From: Polyangiaceae bacterium
GTDB lineage: Bacteria > Myxococcota_A > Polyangia > Polyangiales > Polyangiaceae
Reading direction: 5' to 3'
Length of the DNA stretch: 44,677 bases
Assembly (NCBI GenBank): GCA_009781005.1
Contig: WQYX01000028.1
Span: 1 to 44,677, forward strand
Below the pieces are notes generated by a model. It had not been told where the DNA came from and did no database searches. It saw nothing but the letters and a program-made list of their open reading frames with translations. Position numbers and translations under genes: made by a program. The first letter of the stretch is position 1. Each line of letters opens with the position of its first letter. Shown one piece after another: positions 26,032 to 34,994 of this stretch.

Positions 26032-27213
26032 ATGGGCGTAATCGATTTCGTCAAGAAGGGCGTGCGCGAGATGATGATCGCTCGCCCCGATCAATTCAAA
26101 CATCTTGTAGTTTACAAGCATCCCGACCAGAATTTCCCAGCTTGGTCGCAGCTCACCATCGACAGCGACGAATGCGCTGTCTTCTTCAAGGACGGCCGCG
26201 TCGTTGGCGTGCTCCCCCCGGGGCGCCACACGCTGTCCACGCAGAATATCCCGTTTCTGAACAACATCGTGAATCGCTTTACGGGCGGTGATGTTTTCAT
26301 CAGCGAGATCTATTTCGTCAAGACGGCGCCGGTTCGCTCTTTGCCGTTCGGCGGTCCCATCGGCGACATGATCGATCCGCTCACCGGCGAGCAAGTCACT
26401 CCGCGCATCTTCGGTGAGATGTCGCTCGTCGTGACGGATCCCGTCCGCTTCATCGTTGGATACACGGGTCAGGCCGCGCAAGGAGACAACGACGCGATCC
26501 TTGGGTGGATCAAGGGTCTCTTCATGAACGGCGTGAAGACGACGCTCGGAGAGCTCTGCGAAGTCGAGCAGAAGAGTCTCCTTCAGGCTGTCTCACTCAC
26601 CACGAAGCTCGCGCATGCCTTCGTTGCGAACGCGCCGGAGCTGAACGACGTTGGCGTCCGTATCCTTCAGATGGGGCAGTTCACCCTGAACTTCTCCGAC
26701 GAAGATCGCCAGCGCCTCGTTGCGGCGAATGCCGAGATCGCCAAAGCCAATCGCGGTGTGAAGGTGGCCGAGGCAGCGGCGAAAGCGAGGCAGTTCGAGC
26801 TCGATCAGAAATACAGTCAAGATGCTCGCTACGTTCAGAACCTCGCTGGCAATTATCAGAACTATGCGGCTGGTCAGGCCATGATGGGCGCGGGGCAGGG
26901 CATGGCTGCGCATGGTGTGGAGGGCGGCGTTGCCGGCGCTGGCGTCCAGATGGCACTCGGCGTGAGTATGGCCAATCAGATGGCCGCAGCCATGCAATCG
27001 CAGGCCGCGCCTCAGCCGCAATTCACCCCGGGCGGCGCCATGGTTTTGTGTCCGAAGTGCGGTTCGCGTCAGCCCGCTGGGAAGTTCTGTGCGGAATGCG
27101 GAACCGCGCTTGCGCAGCCGAAAAAGTTCTGCGCTGGGTGCGGGCAGGAGATGGCTGCGTCCGCGAAGTTCTGCGCAAACTGCGGAACGTCCGTGGCGGC
27201 TGAACGTCCGTGA
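26032..27213 (+). CDS. SPFH-domain protein with C-terminal double zinc ribbon
   Basis: 393 residues preceded by GAGGAG. Residues ~1-250 form an SPFH/band-7-like (virion-core-protein-like) domain: LVVYKHPDQNFPAWSQLTI, ECAVFFKDGRVVGVLPPGRH, FGEMSLVVTDPVRFIVGY. Ala/Gln-rich helix and Gly-rich stretches (~235-330) follow. The last ~50 residues are two zinc ribbons, CPKCG...FCAECG and CAGCG...FCANCG. Bacterial proteins with this layout are soluble or membrane-associated oligomers thought to act in stress response or membrane organisation; the zinc ribbons may mediate protein or nucleic-acid binding. No N-terminal membrane anchor is seen. Confidence 0.85.
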   Translation: MGVIDFVKKGVREMMIARPDQFKHLVVYKHPDQNFPAWSQLTIDSDECAVFFKDGRVVGVLPPGRHTLSTQNIPFLNNIVNRFTGGDVFISEIYFVKTAPVRSLPFGGPIGDMIDPLTGEQVTPRIFGEMSLVVTDPVRFIVGYTGQAAQGDNDAILGWIKGLFMNGVKTTLGELCEVEQKSLLQAVSLTTKLAHAFVANAPELNDVGVRILQMGQFTLNFSDEDRQRLVAANAEIAKANRGVKVAEAAAKARQFELDQKYSQDARYVQNLAGNYQNYAAGQAMMGAGQGMAAHGVEGGVAGAGVQMALGVSMANQMAAAMQSQAAPQPQFTPGGAMVLCPKCGSRQPAGKFCAECGTALAQPKKFCAGCGQEMAASAKFCANCGTSVAAERP

Positions 27214-27321
27214 CGGCTGGTTGATGTCCAGAACGGACACGGCGTGAGCCGCAGCGGGAGTTCATCCTTTTCATACTTGCGGCGCCAGACGTGCGCCAGG
27301 ATGCCGGCAGTCTCGACACGT

Positions 27322-27444
27322 CGGCTCCCCTGGCGGCGCGCAGGAAGGCGGGCCGTGCCGTAGGCGCGGCCCGCCTGACGAGCACCAGCCCAAGGGGAGC
27401 ACGCGCGGCGAGCGAAGCGAGTGGCGCGGTGGGGTCCACTTAAG
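27322..27444 (+). repeat. Family B repeat, copy B3
   Basis: It has the arms of B2 (GCGCGCAGGAAGG, CTGACGAGCACCAGCCCAAG, GGGGAGCACGCGCGGCGAGC) and ends in CTTAAG like B1. Its central stem pairs CGGGCCGTGCC with GGCGCGGCCCG. It lies in the gap before the response regulator, ending 38 bp from its start. The rest of the gap (27214-27321) shows no gene. Confidence 0.75.
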
Positions 27445-27482
27445 TTGACAGTCAAACGGTGTGAGGGAGATCCTTTTGGCGC

Positions 27483-29555
27483 TTGGCCAAGAAGAAGCTC
27501 CTCCTCGTCGACGCGGATTTGCGAAGCCTGCGAGTCCTTGAAGTCAGCCTGCGGAAGTCTGGTTACAACGTCACGTGCGCTCAGGACGGGCAGGCAGCGC
27601 TCGATGTCGTGAAGAGCCAGGCGCCGGATCTCGTCATCTGCGACACCAAGCTGCCAAATCTCGATGGTTACGGGTTCGTCCGCAAACTCAAGGATCACGC
27701 GGAATGGGAGCACATTCCGGTGATCTTTCTCGCGAGCCAGCGCTCGGTGGAAGACAAGATTCGCGGACTCGAGCTCGGAGTCGACGACTATCTCACGAAA
27801 CCTATTTTCGTTCGTGAGCTGCTCGCGCGCGTCACCATGGTGCTCGCGAGGCGCACGCAGGAAACCATCGCCGGAAAGTCGTCCGCCGGCTCCACTTTGA
27901 AGACGCGCTTCGCAGGGTCGATCCAGGACATGACGGTGATCGATCTTTTGCAGACGTTCGAGATATCGAGAAAAACCGGGACGATCACGTTCAAGAGCAG
28001 TAGCCGGCTCGGCTACGTTTGGTTTCGCGATGGCAAAGTGATCGACGCGGAGATCGGTTCGCTTTGTGGTGAGGAGGCGGTTTACCGTTTGCTCGTCTTG
28101 AGCGAGGCCGACTTCGAGGTCGATTTCGGCGATATCGTGCGTGAGGACGTCATCGACGTTTCGACTTCCGTTCTCGTGATGGAGGGCATGCGGCGCGCCG
28201 ACGAGTGGACTCGCCTCGTCGAACAGATCCCGTCGCTCTCTCTGGTCTTCGAAGTCGATCACGACAAACTCATCGATCGCTTGAGTGAGATCCCCGATGA
28301 ACTCAATGGCATCCTTCGTTTGCTCGACGGGCGTCGCACGCTGATGGAGATCGTCGACGAGTCGCCGTTCGACGATCTCTCGACGCTCACCACGCTGTCG
28401 AAACTTTATTTCGAAGGGCTGCTCGTTTTGGCAGATCGCCGGCCTCAAGAGCGCGTCGTTCCTTCTGCGACAGAGCTCTCGCCGTCGCCGGTGACCGTGT
28501 CGTTGCGATCCGTGCGTGTTGCACGCAATTCTCCGCCGGACCTCAGAAGGACCAAGCCAGATCTTCCTGCAGCACTTCGCGCGGCAGTTCGCGGCGAACG
28601 GCCGAGGGACGTGCCTGATGCACAGTCGGACTCGCCCGAAACAAAAGCTTCGTTCGCGTTGGAGGCCGCAGCCGATCCCGCTGCGGCGCCAAAGGAGGTT
28701 GCCCGCGCAACGCCGCCGCCGGTCGCGCCCGTCGAACGGACGCCGCTCATCTTTGCGAAGTCCCCGGTGGCCATCGTCGACTGGTCCGCGCTTGCCGAGC
28801 CGGCAAAACCGTTGGGCGATGCGGTATCCGCCAACGATCACCGTGCGGGCTCGGCGGCGATGGATGAAGGCGCTGATGAGAGCGACGACGTGCCTGCTTC
28901 GGGCGAGCGCCGCGTGAGTGGTCGCAAGATGGCCATCGGGCTTGCCGTCGCCATGTTGTCGATCTCGGCGATTGCGCTGGTCGTACGTCACCAGATCCGC
29001 GGCGCGCACGACACCGCCGAAGATCTCGGCTTGCCGCTGCGCGACGCGAGCGTCGCCGTTACGTCGGCCGTCCCGTCGTTGTCGCCAGATGCCGAGTCTT
29101 CGGCGGTCGCGGAGCCTGCCCCTGCATCGTCCCCGACGCCATCGGATAGCATGCAAGATGCATCTATGTTTTCCGTTGCGGCTGCCGACGATCACGCCGA
29201 GATCCCGCCGCGGCCGCGGGCAGAAGCGCCGCCCGCGGCCGATCCACCCGCTCGGACGCCCGCGCCGCCTCCTCATGCGCACGTCGCCGCGGATCCGCTG
29301 ACGGCTGGATCGCTCACGCATCGTGCGCAGCAGGCGCTCGAGACCGACGATGCGCATCAGGCGGGCCGGGCTGCGGAGCTCGCGCGTCAGGCGACGCAGA
29401 AAGATCCTGCGAGCGCCGAGGCGTGGCTGACGCTCGGTGCAGCCTACCAGTCGCTCGGCAGGCAATCGGCGGCGATCGAGGCATACCGTTCGTGCGTGAA
29501 GAAAGCCGCGGGCGCGCGCGTTGCCGAGTGCCGCGCCCTCGCCAACCTGGATTAG
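27483..29555 (+). CDS. Membrane-anchored response regulator: REC, DUF4388, transmembrane helix, TPR
   Basis: 690 residues from a TTG start at 27483, with GAGGGAGA upstream; no ATG precedes the REC fold in frame. Residues 4-118 are a receiver domain: acidic D10/D12, phosphoacceptor D54 (LVICDTKLP) and K106 (YLTKP). Residues ~136-330 are a DUF4388 (PATAN-like) region ([36 protein letters not shown]). A low-complexity Pro/Ala/Ser linker precedes one hydrophobic helix at ~481-503 ([19 protein letters not shown]). A second Pro-rich linker and a C-terminal TPR hairpin ([20 protein letters not shown]) follow. The domain order suggests cytoplasmic phosphorylation signalling across the membrane to a periplasmic TPR. 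No cognate kinase is nearby. Confidence 0.85.
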   Translation: MAKKKLLLVDADLRSLRVLEVSLRKSGYNVTCAQDGQAALDVVKSQAPDLVICDTKLPNLDGYGFVRKLKDHAEWEHIPVIFLASQRSVEDKIRGLELGVDDYLTKPIFVRELLARVTMVLARRTQETIAGKSSAGSTLKTRFAGSIQDMTVIDLLQTFEISRKTGTITFKSSSRLGYVWFRDGKVIDAEIGSLCGEEAVYRLLVLSEADFEVDFGDIVREDVIDVSTSVLVMEGMRRADEWTRLVEQIPSLSLVFEVDHDKLIDRLSEIPDELNGILRLLDGRRTLMEIVDESPFDDLSTLTTLSKLYFEGLLVLADRRPQERVVPSATELSPSPVTVSLRSVRVARNSPPDLRRTKPDLPAALRAAVRGERPRDVPDAQSDSPETKASFALEAAADPAAAPKEVARATPPPVAPVERTPLIFAKSPVAIVDWSALAEPAKPLGDAVSANDHRAGSAAMDEGADESDDVPASGERRVSGRKMAIGLAVAMLSISAIALVVRHQIRGAHDTAEDLGLPLRDASVAVTSAVPSLSPDAESSAVAEPAPASSPTPSDSMQDASMFSVAAADDHAEIPPRPRAEAPPAADPPARTPAPPPHAHVAADPLTAGSLTHRAQQALETDDAHQAGRAAELARQATQKDPASAEAWLTLGAAYQSLGRQSAAIEAYRSCVKKAAGARVAECRALANLD

Positions 29556-30556
29556 CGGAGTGTGCGGGGATCAAGAAAGCCGTACGCGAGATCGACGGCG
29601 ATGGTCATCACGACGACGGACACCGACGTGACGATGACCGAGCCCATGATGACGGGGCCGTCCCGATCGAGCATCGCGTTGACGCTGAGCGAGCCAAGCC
29701 CCGGCCAGCGAAAGATGGCCTCGGTGACGATGGCGCCTCCGATGAGCGTGCCGAGCTCGAGACCGAGCACCGTGACGATGGGCGCAACCGCGTTGCGCAA
29801 CGCGTGCCGGACGACGACGGCGAGATGCGAGAGCCCTTTGGCGCGCGCCGTGCGCACGTAATCCTGTCCGAGCTGCCAGATCATCTCGTCGCGCACGAGA
29901 CGCGTGTAGTATGCAGCTCCGAAAATGCCGAGCGTGAGCGCCGGAAGCACGAGGCAAGCGAGATGCTCCGCAAGCGTCTCCCCGTAGCCATCGAGCGGTA
30001 AGAGACGTAAGCGATAGGCGACGAGCCACTGCAAGAACAGGCCGATGATGAACGTTGGTGCGCTCACACCGAGCAGGCTCGCCAGGACAGCGAGATGGTC
30101 TTTGAGCGTGCGCTTGTTCGACGCGGCGATCGTTCCTGCGAGTGTGCCGAAGACGGCTTGAAGGAGCGATGCGGCGACGGCTAGGAGGAGCGTGCGCGGG
30201 AAGCGTTCAGCGATGAGCGCGACCACCGGGCGCCGTAGCTGGTAGCTCCGTCCGAGATCGACGTGCACGGGCCCGAGGACGGCGGCGCACGTTGCATGGG
30301 CGCTATCGTCCGCGCGAACGTCATGCGGGCCGACGTGGATGAGACGCCGGAAGAAACGTGCATATTGCACATACATGGATTGGTCGAGACCGAGATCTCT
30401 GCGGATGCGTTCGACGTCCTCGGGACGCGCCTGGGCGCCTGCGACCATGCGCGCCGGATCCGAAGGCAGCGCATGGTTCACGAGGAACGTGAGAGACACG
30501 GTTGCCCACACGACGAACGCTGCCCATGCGAGGCGCCCAAGGACCTTTTGGATCAC
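29552..30556 (-). CDS. Oligopeptide-type ABC transporter permease (DppB/OppB family)
   Basis: 334 residues from a GTG at 30556. The frame is open further upstream, but this GTG overlaps the stop of the binding-protein gene as GTGA and has GGAGG seven bases before it. Typical DppB features are the N-terminal helix [31 protein letters not shown], the cytoplasmic EAA loop [20 protein letters not shown], and the ending [17 protein letters not shown]. It forms the inner-membrane channel with the permease at 32222. Its last codon overlaps by four bases the end of the convergent response-regulator gene. Confidence 0.9.
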   Translation of the reverse strand: MIQKVLGRLAWAAFVVWATVSLTFLVNHALPSDPARMVAGAQARPEDVERIRRDLGLDQSMYVQYARFFRRLIHVGPHDVRADDSAHATCAAVLGPVHVDLGRSYQLRRPVVALIAERFPRTLLLAVAASLLQAVFGTLAGTIAASNKRTLKDHLAVLASLLGVSAPTFIIGLFLQWLVAYRLRLLPLDGYGETLAEHLACLVLPALTLGIFGAAYYTRLVRDEMIWQLGQDYVRTARAKGLSHLAVVVRHALRNAVAPIVTVLGLELGTLIGGAIVTEAIFRWPGLGSLSVNAMLDRDGPVIMGSVIVTSVSVVVMTIAVDLAYGFLDPRTLR

Positions 30557-32247
30557 CGGGCGCCTCCAGGACGTTCGGCGCGATCGAGCCACACGCGGCT
30601 CATCTCGTGTGTCCACATCGGGTGCACGCGGTAGTTGCGCACGTAAGGCTGCCACTGCGTGTAGCCGCGATAGTAATAAGTGAAAGCCCACGGAGCGTCG
30701 TCGATGATGATTTGTTGGGCTTCTTTGTAGATTGCCTTCCGCTTGCGATCGTCGAGCTCGCGCTTCGCCTGATCGAGGAGCGCGTCAAGACGTAGGTTTT
30801 TGTAATACGACCAATTGTTCGAATCTTCCCCGGCGATCGATTTGGAATGAAAGAGTGGTTCGAGGAAGCTTTGCGCTTCGGGGTAATCTTGCGTCCAGGA
30901 GCCCGGGCCAAAGGCCGATTGTCCGCGCCGCCCTCGGATGGCCAAAAACGTAGGATAATTGACGACGCGAATCTCGATGCGAAGGCCAATCCGCGCGAGC
31001 TGTTGTGCGAGGACTTGCGCGGTGAATTCGGCCAGACCTTGCTTGTAGACGACGTAGGGAATGACGTGCGGATACCCTCCGGTCTTCGTCACCGGATCAT
31101 AGGGATACCCGGCGCGCTTCATGTGCTCGAGCGCGGCTTCGTAATCGAAGCGCTGGCCGCGCAGCGAGTCGTCGTGCCCGGCAACATCGGGCGGCACGGG
31201 TTGGTCCGCGACGCGCAAGTTTGCGGCGCGCACGAGCCGGATCTGTTCGCGATCGATGGCGGCGGCAACGGCGCGCCGGACTTCGACGTTGTCGAAGGGC
31301 GCCATCTCCGTATTCATCGCCTCCCCGGCGATTTGATGTTCCGCGTGGTACGCACCGAAAGGTTTCCACCGAGGATCGGCCTGGAATTTCACCAGATCAG
31401 GCGCGAGGAAATCGGCCAGGATATCGAGCTCTCCGCTCGTGAATCGGAATCTCTGACTCGTTTGGTTGACGCGGAAGAGGAAACGAACGCCGTCGAGATA
31501 AGGTAACCCCGGTTTGAAATACCCATCGTGTCGAACGACGGTGACTTGCCTGCCGTGTTCCCAGCCCTTCGGTTCGAGCTTGAACGGGCCCGCTCCGCAC
31601 GGCTGCCACGTGTCGGTGTAGCGGTGGCCCGCGCTCTTGCAGACCGGACGGAGCACCGGCATGGCGAGCGTCGGAAGAAACGTGACGTCCGGGTTTTTGA
31701 GCCGAAACGTGACGACGTAGCGGCCCTCGGCCTGCACACCTTCGAGCTCGTTCGCTTTGCCGGCAACGAAGTCCTCGTAGCCGACGATGGGTTCGAAGTA
31801 CGACGCGTACGGGTTCGGCGCCGAAGGATGAAGCGCGCGCTCCACCGAGCGTTTCACGTCGTCCGCGGAGAGCTCCTCGCCGTCGTGGAAGCGTACGCCA
31901 TGACGTAAGAAGAAGCGGAACGTCTTGCCGTCGTCGCCCGTGATCCAGCGCTCGGCAAGATCGGCGACGATGTTGCCGTCGTGGTCGTAGTCGATGAGTC
32001 CGGCGAAGAGAGCCTCGAGGATTTGCGGTACGAGACCGTCGCCGACGTTCGCAGGATCGATCGCGCGGATGTCGCCGAAGCTTGCGACCGTCATGATGCC
32101 GCCTCTTTGCGGCGTGTGCTCTTCGGGATGCGCCGTTTCGATCGGCGCAGGCAACTCCGACGAACATCCGATCACGAGAGAGAGCGCAACCGAGGCGATT
32201 CGCGCACGACGAAGGCCGTCGCTATTTCTTTTGCGGATCGAGCGCAT
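30553..32247 (-). CDS. Peptide-type ABC transporter substrate-binding lipoprotein (SBP_bac_5)
   Basis: 564 residues with GGAAGG upstream of the ATG. The N-terminal signal ends in lipobox VIGC (Cys28), so it is tethered in the periplasm. The family-5 binding-protein signatures are GGIMTVASFGDIRAIDPANV, LAERWITGDDGKTFRFFLRH then GVRFHDGEELSADDVKRSVE, NVEVRRAVAAAIDREQI, and the C-terminal lobe with ALLDQAKRELDDRKRKAIY. It captures peptides or similar solutes for the two permeases. It overlaps the upstream permease gene by 26 bases and the downstream one by four, so it is within a tight operon. Confidence 0.9.
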   Translation of the reverse strand: MRSIRKRNSDGLRRARIASVALSLVIGCSSELPAPIETAHPEEHTPQRGGIMTVASFGDIRAIDPANVGDGLVPQILEALFAGLIDYDHDGNIVADLAERWITGDDGKTFRFFLRHGVRFHDGEELSADDVKRSVERALHPSAPNPYASYFEPIVGYEDFVAGKANELEGVQAEGRYVVTFRLKNPDVTFLPTLAMPVLRPVCKSAGHRYTDTWQPCGAGPFKLEPKGWEHGRQVTVVRHDGYFKPGLPYLDGVRFLFRVNQTSQRFRFTSGELDILADFLAPDLVKFQADPRWKPFGAYHAEHQIAGEAMNTEMAPFDNVEVRRAVAAAIDREQIRLVRAANLRVADQPVPPDVAGHDDSLRGQRFDYEAALEHMKRAGYPYDPVTKTGGYPHVIPYVVYKQGLAEFTAQVLAQQLARIGLRIEIRVVNYPTFLAIRGRRGQSAFGPGSWTQDYPEAQSFLEPLFHSKSIAGEDSNNWSYYKNLRLDALLDQAKRELDDRKRKAIYKEAQQIIIDDAPWAFTYYYRGYTQWQPYVRNYRVHPMWTHEMSRVWLDRAERPGGAR

Positions 32248-33046
32248 CGCGCAAGCCTTCCCCGAGCAAGTTGAAGCCGAGCACGCTCAGCATGATGGCG
32301 ATGCCGGGCGCGAGCGAGATCCATGGCGCGGTCGCGAAGTAGTCCTGACCTTCGAAGAGCATGTGGCCCCACGTCGGCGTGGGCGGCGCGATCCCTGCGC
32401 CGAGATACGAGAGCACGCTCTCGGCGAGGATCATTTGCGCGACGGACACGGTCGAGACGACGATGAGCGGTCCCGCGACGTTGGGCAACACGTGACGGAG
32501 CAAGATGCGCGGCGTCGTCTGTCCGAGCGCGCGCGCGGCAGTGATGAAGTCGAGGTGACGCAACAGGAGCACTTTCGCGCGCACGAGGCGCGCGGTGCCG
32601 AGCCAACCGGTCAGACCGAGCGTGATGAAGATCGTGATCGGTGTGGTTCGGTCGAGCGCCGCGCCGAGCGCCATCACGATGAGGAGGAAGGGGAACGCGA
32701 GCCCGACGTCGACGACGCGCATGAGGACTACGTCGAGCATGCGACCCTCGAACCAACCCGCGAGGATGCCGACCGCCCCGCCGATGACCGTTGCAATGGT
32801 CGTTGCCAAGAGGCCAATGAGGAGTGAGACGCGCGCGCCAACCGCGAGGCGCGCGAGCTGGTCGCGAAAGAGGCGGTCGGTGCCGAGAACGAACGTGCCG
32901 TTCGGTCCGACCGGCAAGTGCTCTGGCGAGATGCCTCGCAAAAAATCGCTCGCGTACGGATCGTGACTCGTGAACAGGGGCCCGAAGACCGCAAAAACGA
33001 GGATGATAACGACGATCGTGGCGCCAACGAGCGTCGCACGACTCAC
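32222..33046 (-). CDS. Oligopeptide-type ABC transporter permease (DppC/OppC family)
   Basis: 274 residues from a GTG that overlaps the stop of the preceding hydrolase-like gene as GTGA. DppC marks are the N-terminal helix ATLVGATIVVIILVFAVFGP, the periplasmic motif FVLGTDRLFRDQLARLAVGA, the EAA loop FITAARALGQTTPRILLRHV, and the C-terminus GFNLLGEGLRDALDPQKK. It pairs with the permease at 29552. The two ATPase genes usual for this transporter class (DppD/DppF) are not in the operon or window, so they must be encoded elsewhere if the system works. Confidence 0.9.
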   Translation of the reverse strand: MSRATLVGATIVVIILVFAVFGPLFTSHDPYASDFLRGISPEHLPVGPNGTFVLGTDRLFRDQLARLAVGARVSLLIGLLATTIATVIGGAVGILAGWFEGRMLDVVLMRVVDVGLAFPFLLIVMALGAALDRTTPITIFITLGLTGWLGTARLVRAKVLLLRHLDFITAARALGQTTPRILLRHVLPNVAGPLIVVSTVSVAQMILAESVLSYLGAGIAPPTPTWGHMLFEGQDYFATAPWISLAPGIAIMLSVLGFNLLGEGLRDALDPQKK

Positions 33047-33939
33047 GAAACGGGTCCGTTGCGCGCCGCTGCGGGGGCGGTTCGGAGAAAGGATGTCACG
33101 ATGCTCGCAAAGGCTTCGGGCGCCTCATCCGGCGGGCATCGCCCGCACGCGATGACCTCGAAGCGCGCTCGAAGCGCGCGCGCGAGTCGTCGGCCCTGCT
33201 CGACCGGCGCAAGTCGATCGTCGCGCCCCCAGACAACGAGGGACTCGGCCTGGATGCGAGGCAGGTGCGCGACGAGCATGCGCGTGTCGCTCTTCGCCGC
33301 GATGGTGGCGTGCGCGGCTCGGCGTGCCGCAGGCGCGTTGAAGTTGGCGTAGGCCGTGTTGACGCGGTCGAGCGGAACCTCGCGGGCGCCTGCGTACACG
33401 GTGCCGTGCAGGTAGTTGCGGAACATGGACCACCCCATGATCTGGCGCCAAAACAGCGCGCCGGTCAGAGGCAGCCGGGCCGCGCGGTCGAGCGGGTGCT
33501 CGCCGCCCGGATACACGAGAGCGGAGGCGAGTACGAGCTTGTGAACGATCGATGGGTGGCGTGCGGCGAGTGCCAGCGCGACGCCGCCGCCCATGCCGTG
33601 GCCGCAGACGTGAAGGCGACCGAAGTCGAGTGCTGCCACGAGATCGAGCAGCGAGTCCGCGAATGCGTTGTAGCCATAGGCGTAGCGAACGGGATCGGGC
33701 TTCTCACTGTGGCCGAAGCCAGGCAAGTCTGGGGCGATCACGCGAAACGAGCGAGCGAGGTGCGCGATGGCCTCTCGGTACGTTTCCTGGCTTGCGAGCG
33801 CGTCGTGAACGAAGAGAAGGGCAGGGCCCGCGCCAGCCTCCACGAAACGGATGCGCGCTCCGTGAGCGGCCACGTCCCTCGTGGAGATCGTTAGCTCGGA
33901 CCGAGGCGCCGAAGACACGGCGCCAACGATAGCACGCAC
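33043..33939 (-). CDS. Alpha/beta-hydrolase fold protein lacking catalytic Ser and His (pseudoenzyme)
   Basis: 298 residues; the GTG at 33939 is the first possible start, and a GTG about 22 codons later is also plausible. The fold matches epoxide-hydrolase/C-C-hydrolase-like enzymes: VIAPDLPGFGHSEKPDPVRY, SLVVWGRDDRLAPVEQGRRL, and the C-terminal PPDEAPEAF. At the nucleophile elbow the sequence is G113-H-G115-M-G117 where family members read GHSMG, so Ser is Gly. Near the end CGRCPPDE has R267 where the catalytic His is expected, and the oxyanion HG is HD. It heads the peptide-transporter operon and is translationally coupled to the permease. It probably binds a ligand or partner and does not hydrolyse. 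Confidence 0.85.
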   Translation of the reverse strand: MRAIVGAVSSAPRSELTISTRDVAAHGARIRFVEAGAGPALLFVHDALASQETYREAIAHLARSFRVIAPDLPGFGHSEKPDPVRYAYGYNAFADSLLDLVAALDFGRLHVCGHGMGGGVALALAARHPSIVHKLVLASALVYPGGEHPLDRAARLPLTGALFWRQIMGWSMFRNYLHGTVYAGAREVPLDRVNTAYANFNAPAARRAAHATIAAKSDTRMLVAHLPRIQAESLVVWGRDDRLAPVEQGRRLARALRARFEVIACGRCPPDEAPEAFASIVTSFLRTAPAAARNGPVS

Positions 33940-33947
33940 CGAGATCC

Positions 33948-33965
33948 GGCTGCCCTACACGCTCT
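33948..33965 (-). repeat. Solo family D terminal sequence
   Basis: GGCTGCCCTACACGCTCT is identical to the right end of the repeat at 36563-36753. No second end is found nearby, so it is a relic. It lies eight bases upstream of the hydrolase-like gene's first possible start codon. Confidence 0.7.
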
Positions 33966-34062
33966 CAGGCCCGAAGCTATGACGTTATTTGTCATGGCAT
34001 CGACCTAAACCTGCGAACACAGTTCCATAATGGAAAGGTGCAAAAAAAACGCGATCGTCGCG

Positions 34063-34092
34063 TTGACCCTCATCTTTTCGTCGGAATAGATT
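34063..34092 (+). promoter_or_regulatory. Candidate sigma-70-type promoter for the sigma-region-4 gene
   Basis: TTGACC at 34063 and TAGATT at 34087 are separated by 18 bp, matching five of six and four of six consensus bases, ~190 bp upstream of the start codon. The A-rich run and GCGATCGTCGC palindrome just before it could be an UP element or operator. This is pattern matching only. Confidence 0.3.
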
Positions 34093-34282
34093 CGCTCGCG
34101 TCGGATCGTCTCCAAGGGCGCTGACTGGCGCAACACAACGGTTGCATGAATCGGGGGGTAACGGTTGCGGGCTGTGGCCATGAGGCCTCTCCCGATGAGG
34201 GATTGTGTGCGCATTGCACGCTTTCCCATGGGCCGACTGCGCCTGGGCCCAGCGGACGTAGCAGTCATCACTGGAGAAGCAC

Positions 34283-34954
34283 ATGGAGCCGAAGAACGCG
34301 AGTGCGAGGCAGGTGATTGAAGTGGCCTCCGTCGGGATCGAGATAACGGAGAGCGCCGAAGGCAGCGTGCTGCTACCGACCGATGCGGCTCTCGGAGACG
34401 GCGAGGTCGTCACCCGCGAACAGCGTCGTTCACGCCGCAAGCGCGAGGTTCGAGCGCGCACGATCAGCGTCAAACGCATGACGAAGCGTGAGCTCGAACT
34501 CGGCCGCATGCTCTATCCCGAGGTCGACGACATCGAAAAGCCGCACGCGCGCGTCGAGTGTGCGAACGGCGCGCGTCCGTGCCCGTTCGTCTCATGTAAG
34601 CATCATCTATTTCTCGACGTGTCGGCCCGTACCGGCGCCATCAAGCTGAATTTCCCCGATCTCGAAGTTTGGGAGATGAACGAAACGTGTGCTCTCGACG
34701 TTGCCGATCGTGGCGGTACGACTCTCGAAGAGGTCGGCGCCATCATGAATCTCACGCGTGAACGCATCCGCCAGGTCGAGGTGAAGGGGCTCGCCAAGCT
34801 CCAGGCGCTACGCGATATGAATGCGCTACGCGACTACGTCGACGAAGGACCGGTCGGAAAGCGCCGCCTGCCCGTGCTCACCAAGAGCGACGACGAGGAT
34901 GAGTCCGTGGACGAGGACGAGTCAGACGACGAGTCCGACTTCGCAAGTGAATAG
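34283..34954 (+). CDS. Sigma-70 region 4-like DNA-binding protein with Cys motif and acidic tail
   Basis: 223 residues with GGAGAAG upstream. Residues ~147-175 ([20 protein letters not shown], then [10 protein letters not shown]) are a classic region 4.2 helix-turn-helix of primary sigma factors, but regions 2 and 3 are absent. The middle has C93, C100, C105 and two His ([18 protein letters not shown]), a possible metal site. The basic segment [15 protein letters not shown] lies at ~50-65, and the last 30 residues are almost all Asp/Glu/Ser. It is probably a transcription regulator that contacts the -35 element or RNA polymerase; it is not a complete sigma factor. It lies 40 bp before purH, so the two may be co-transcribed. 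Confidence 0.8.
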   Translation: MEPKNASARQVIEVASVGIEITESAEGSVLLPTDAALGDGEVVTREQRRSRRKREVRARTISVKRMTKRELELGRMLYPEVDDIEKPHARVECANGARPCPFVSCKHHLFLDVSARTGAIKLNFPDLEVWEMNETCALDVADRGGTTLEEVGAIMNLTRERIRQVEVKGLAKLQALRDMNALRDYVDEGPVGKRRLPVLTKSDDEDESVDEDESDDESDFASE

Positions 34955-34994
34955 GACCTGTTGACCTCGAGGGGCGGGGTGTTAGAGGGCGCGC

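Larger units (their letters stand above)
33940..34282. other. Divergent intergenic region
   Basis: It separates the leftward transporter operon from the rightward sigma-region-4 gene. It contains the 18-bp family D end at 33948-33965 and a candidate promoter at 34063-34092. An A-rich run (34051-34058) adjoins the palindrome GCGATCGTCGC. No coding frame is convincing. Confidence 0.5.

Noticed and set aside
27069..29465. A 798-residue minus-strand frame opposite the response regulator
   Set aside because: Arg-rich with no recognisable domain, fully overlapping a gene with clear REC and DUF4388 motifs.
33985..34509. A 174-residue minus-strand frame across the divergent region
   Set aside because: It runs antisense through the sigma-region-4 gene and the putative promoter, and its composition does not resemble the window's proteins.
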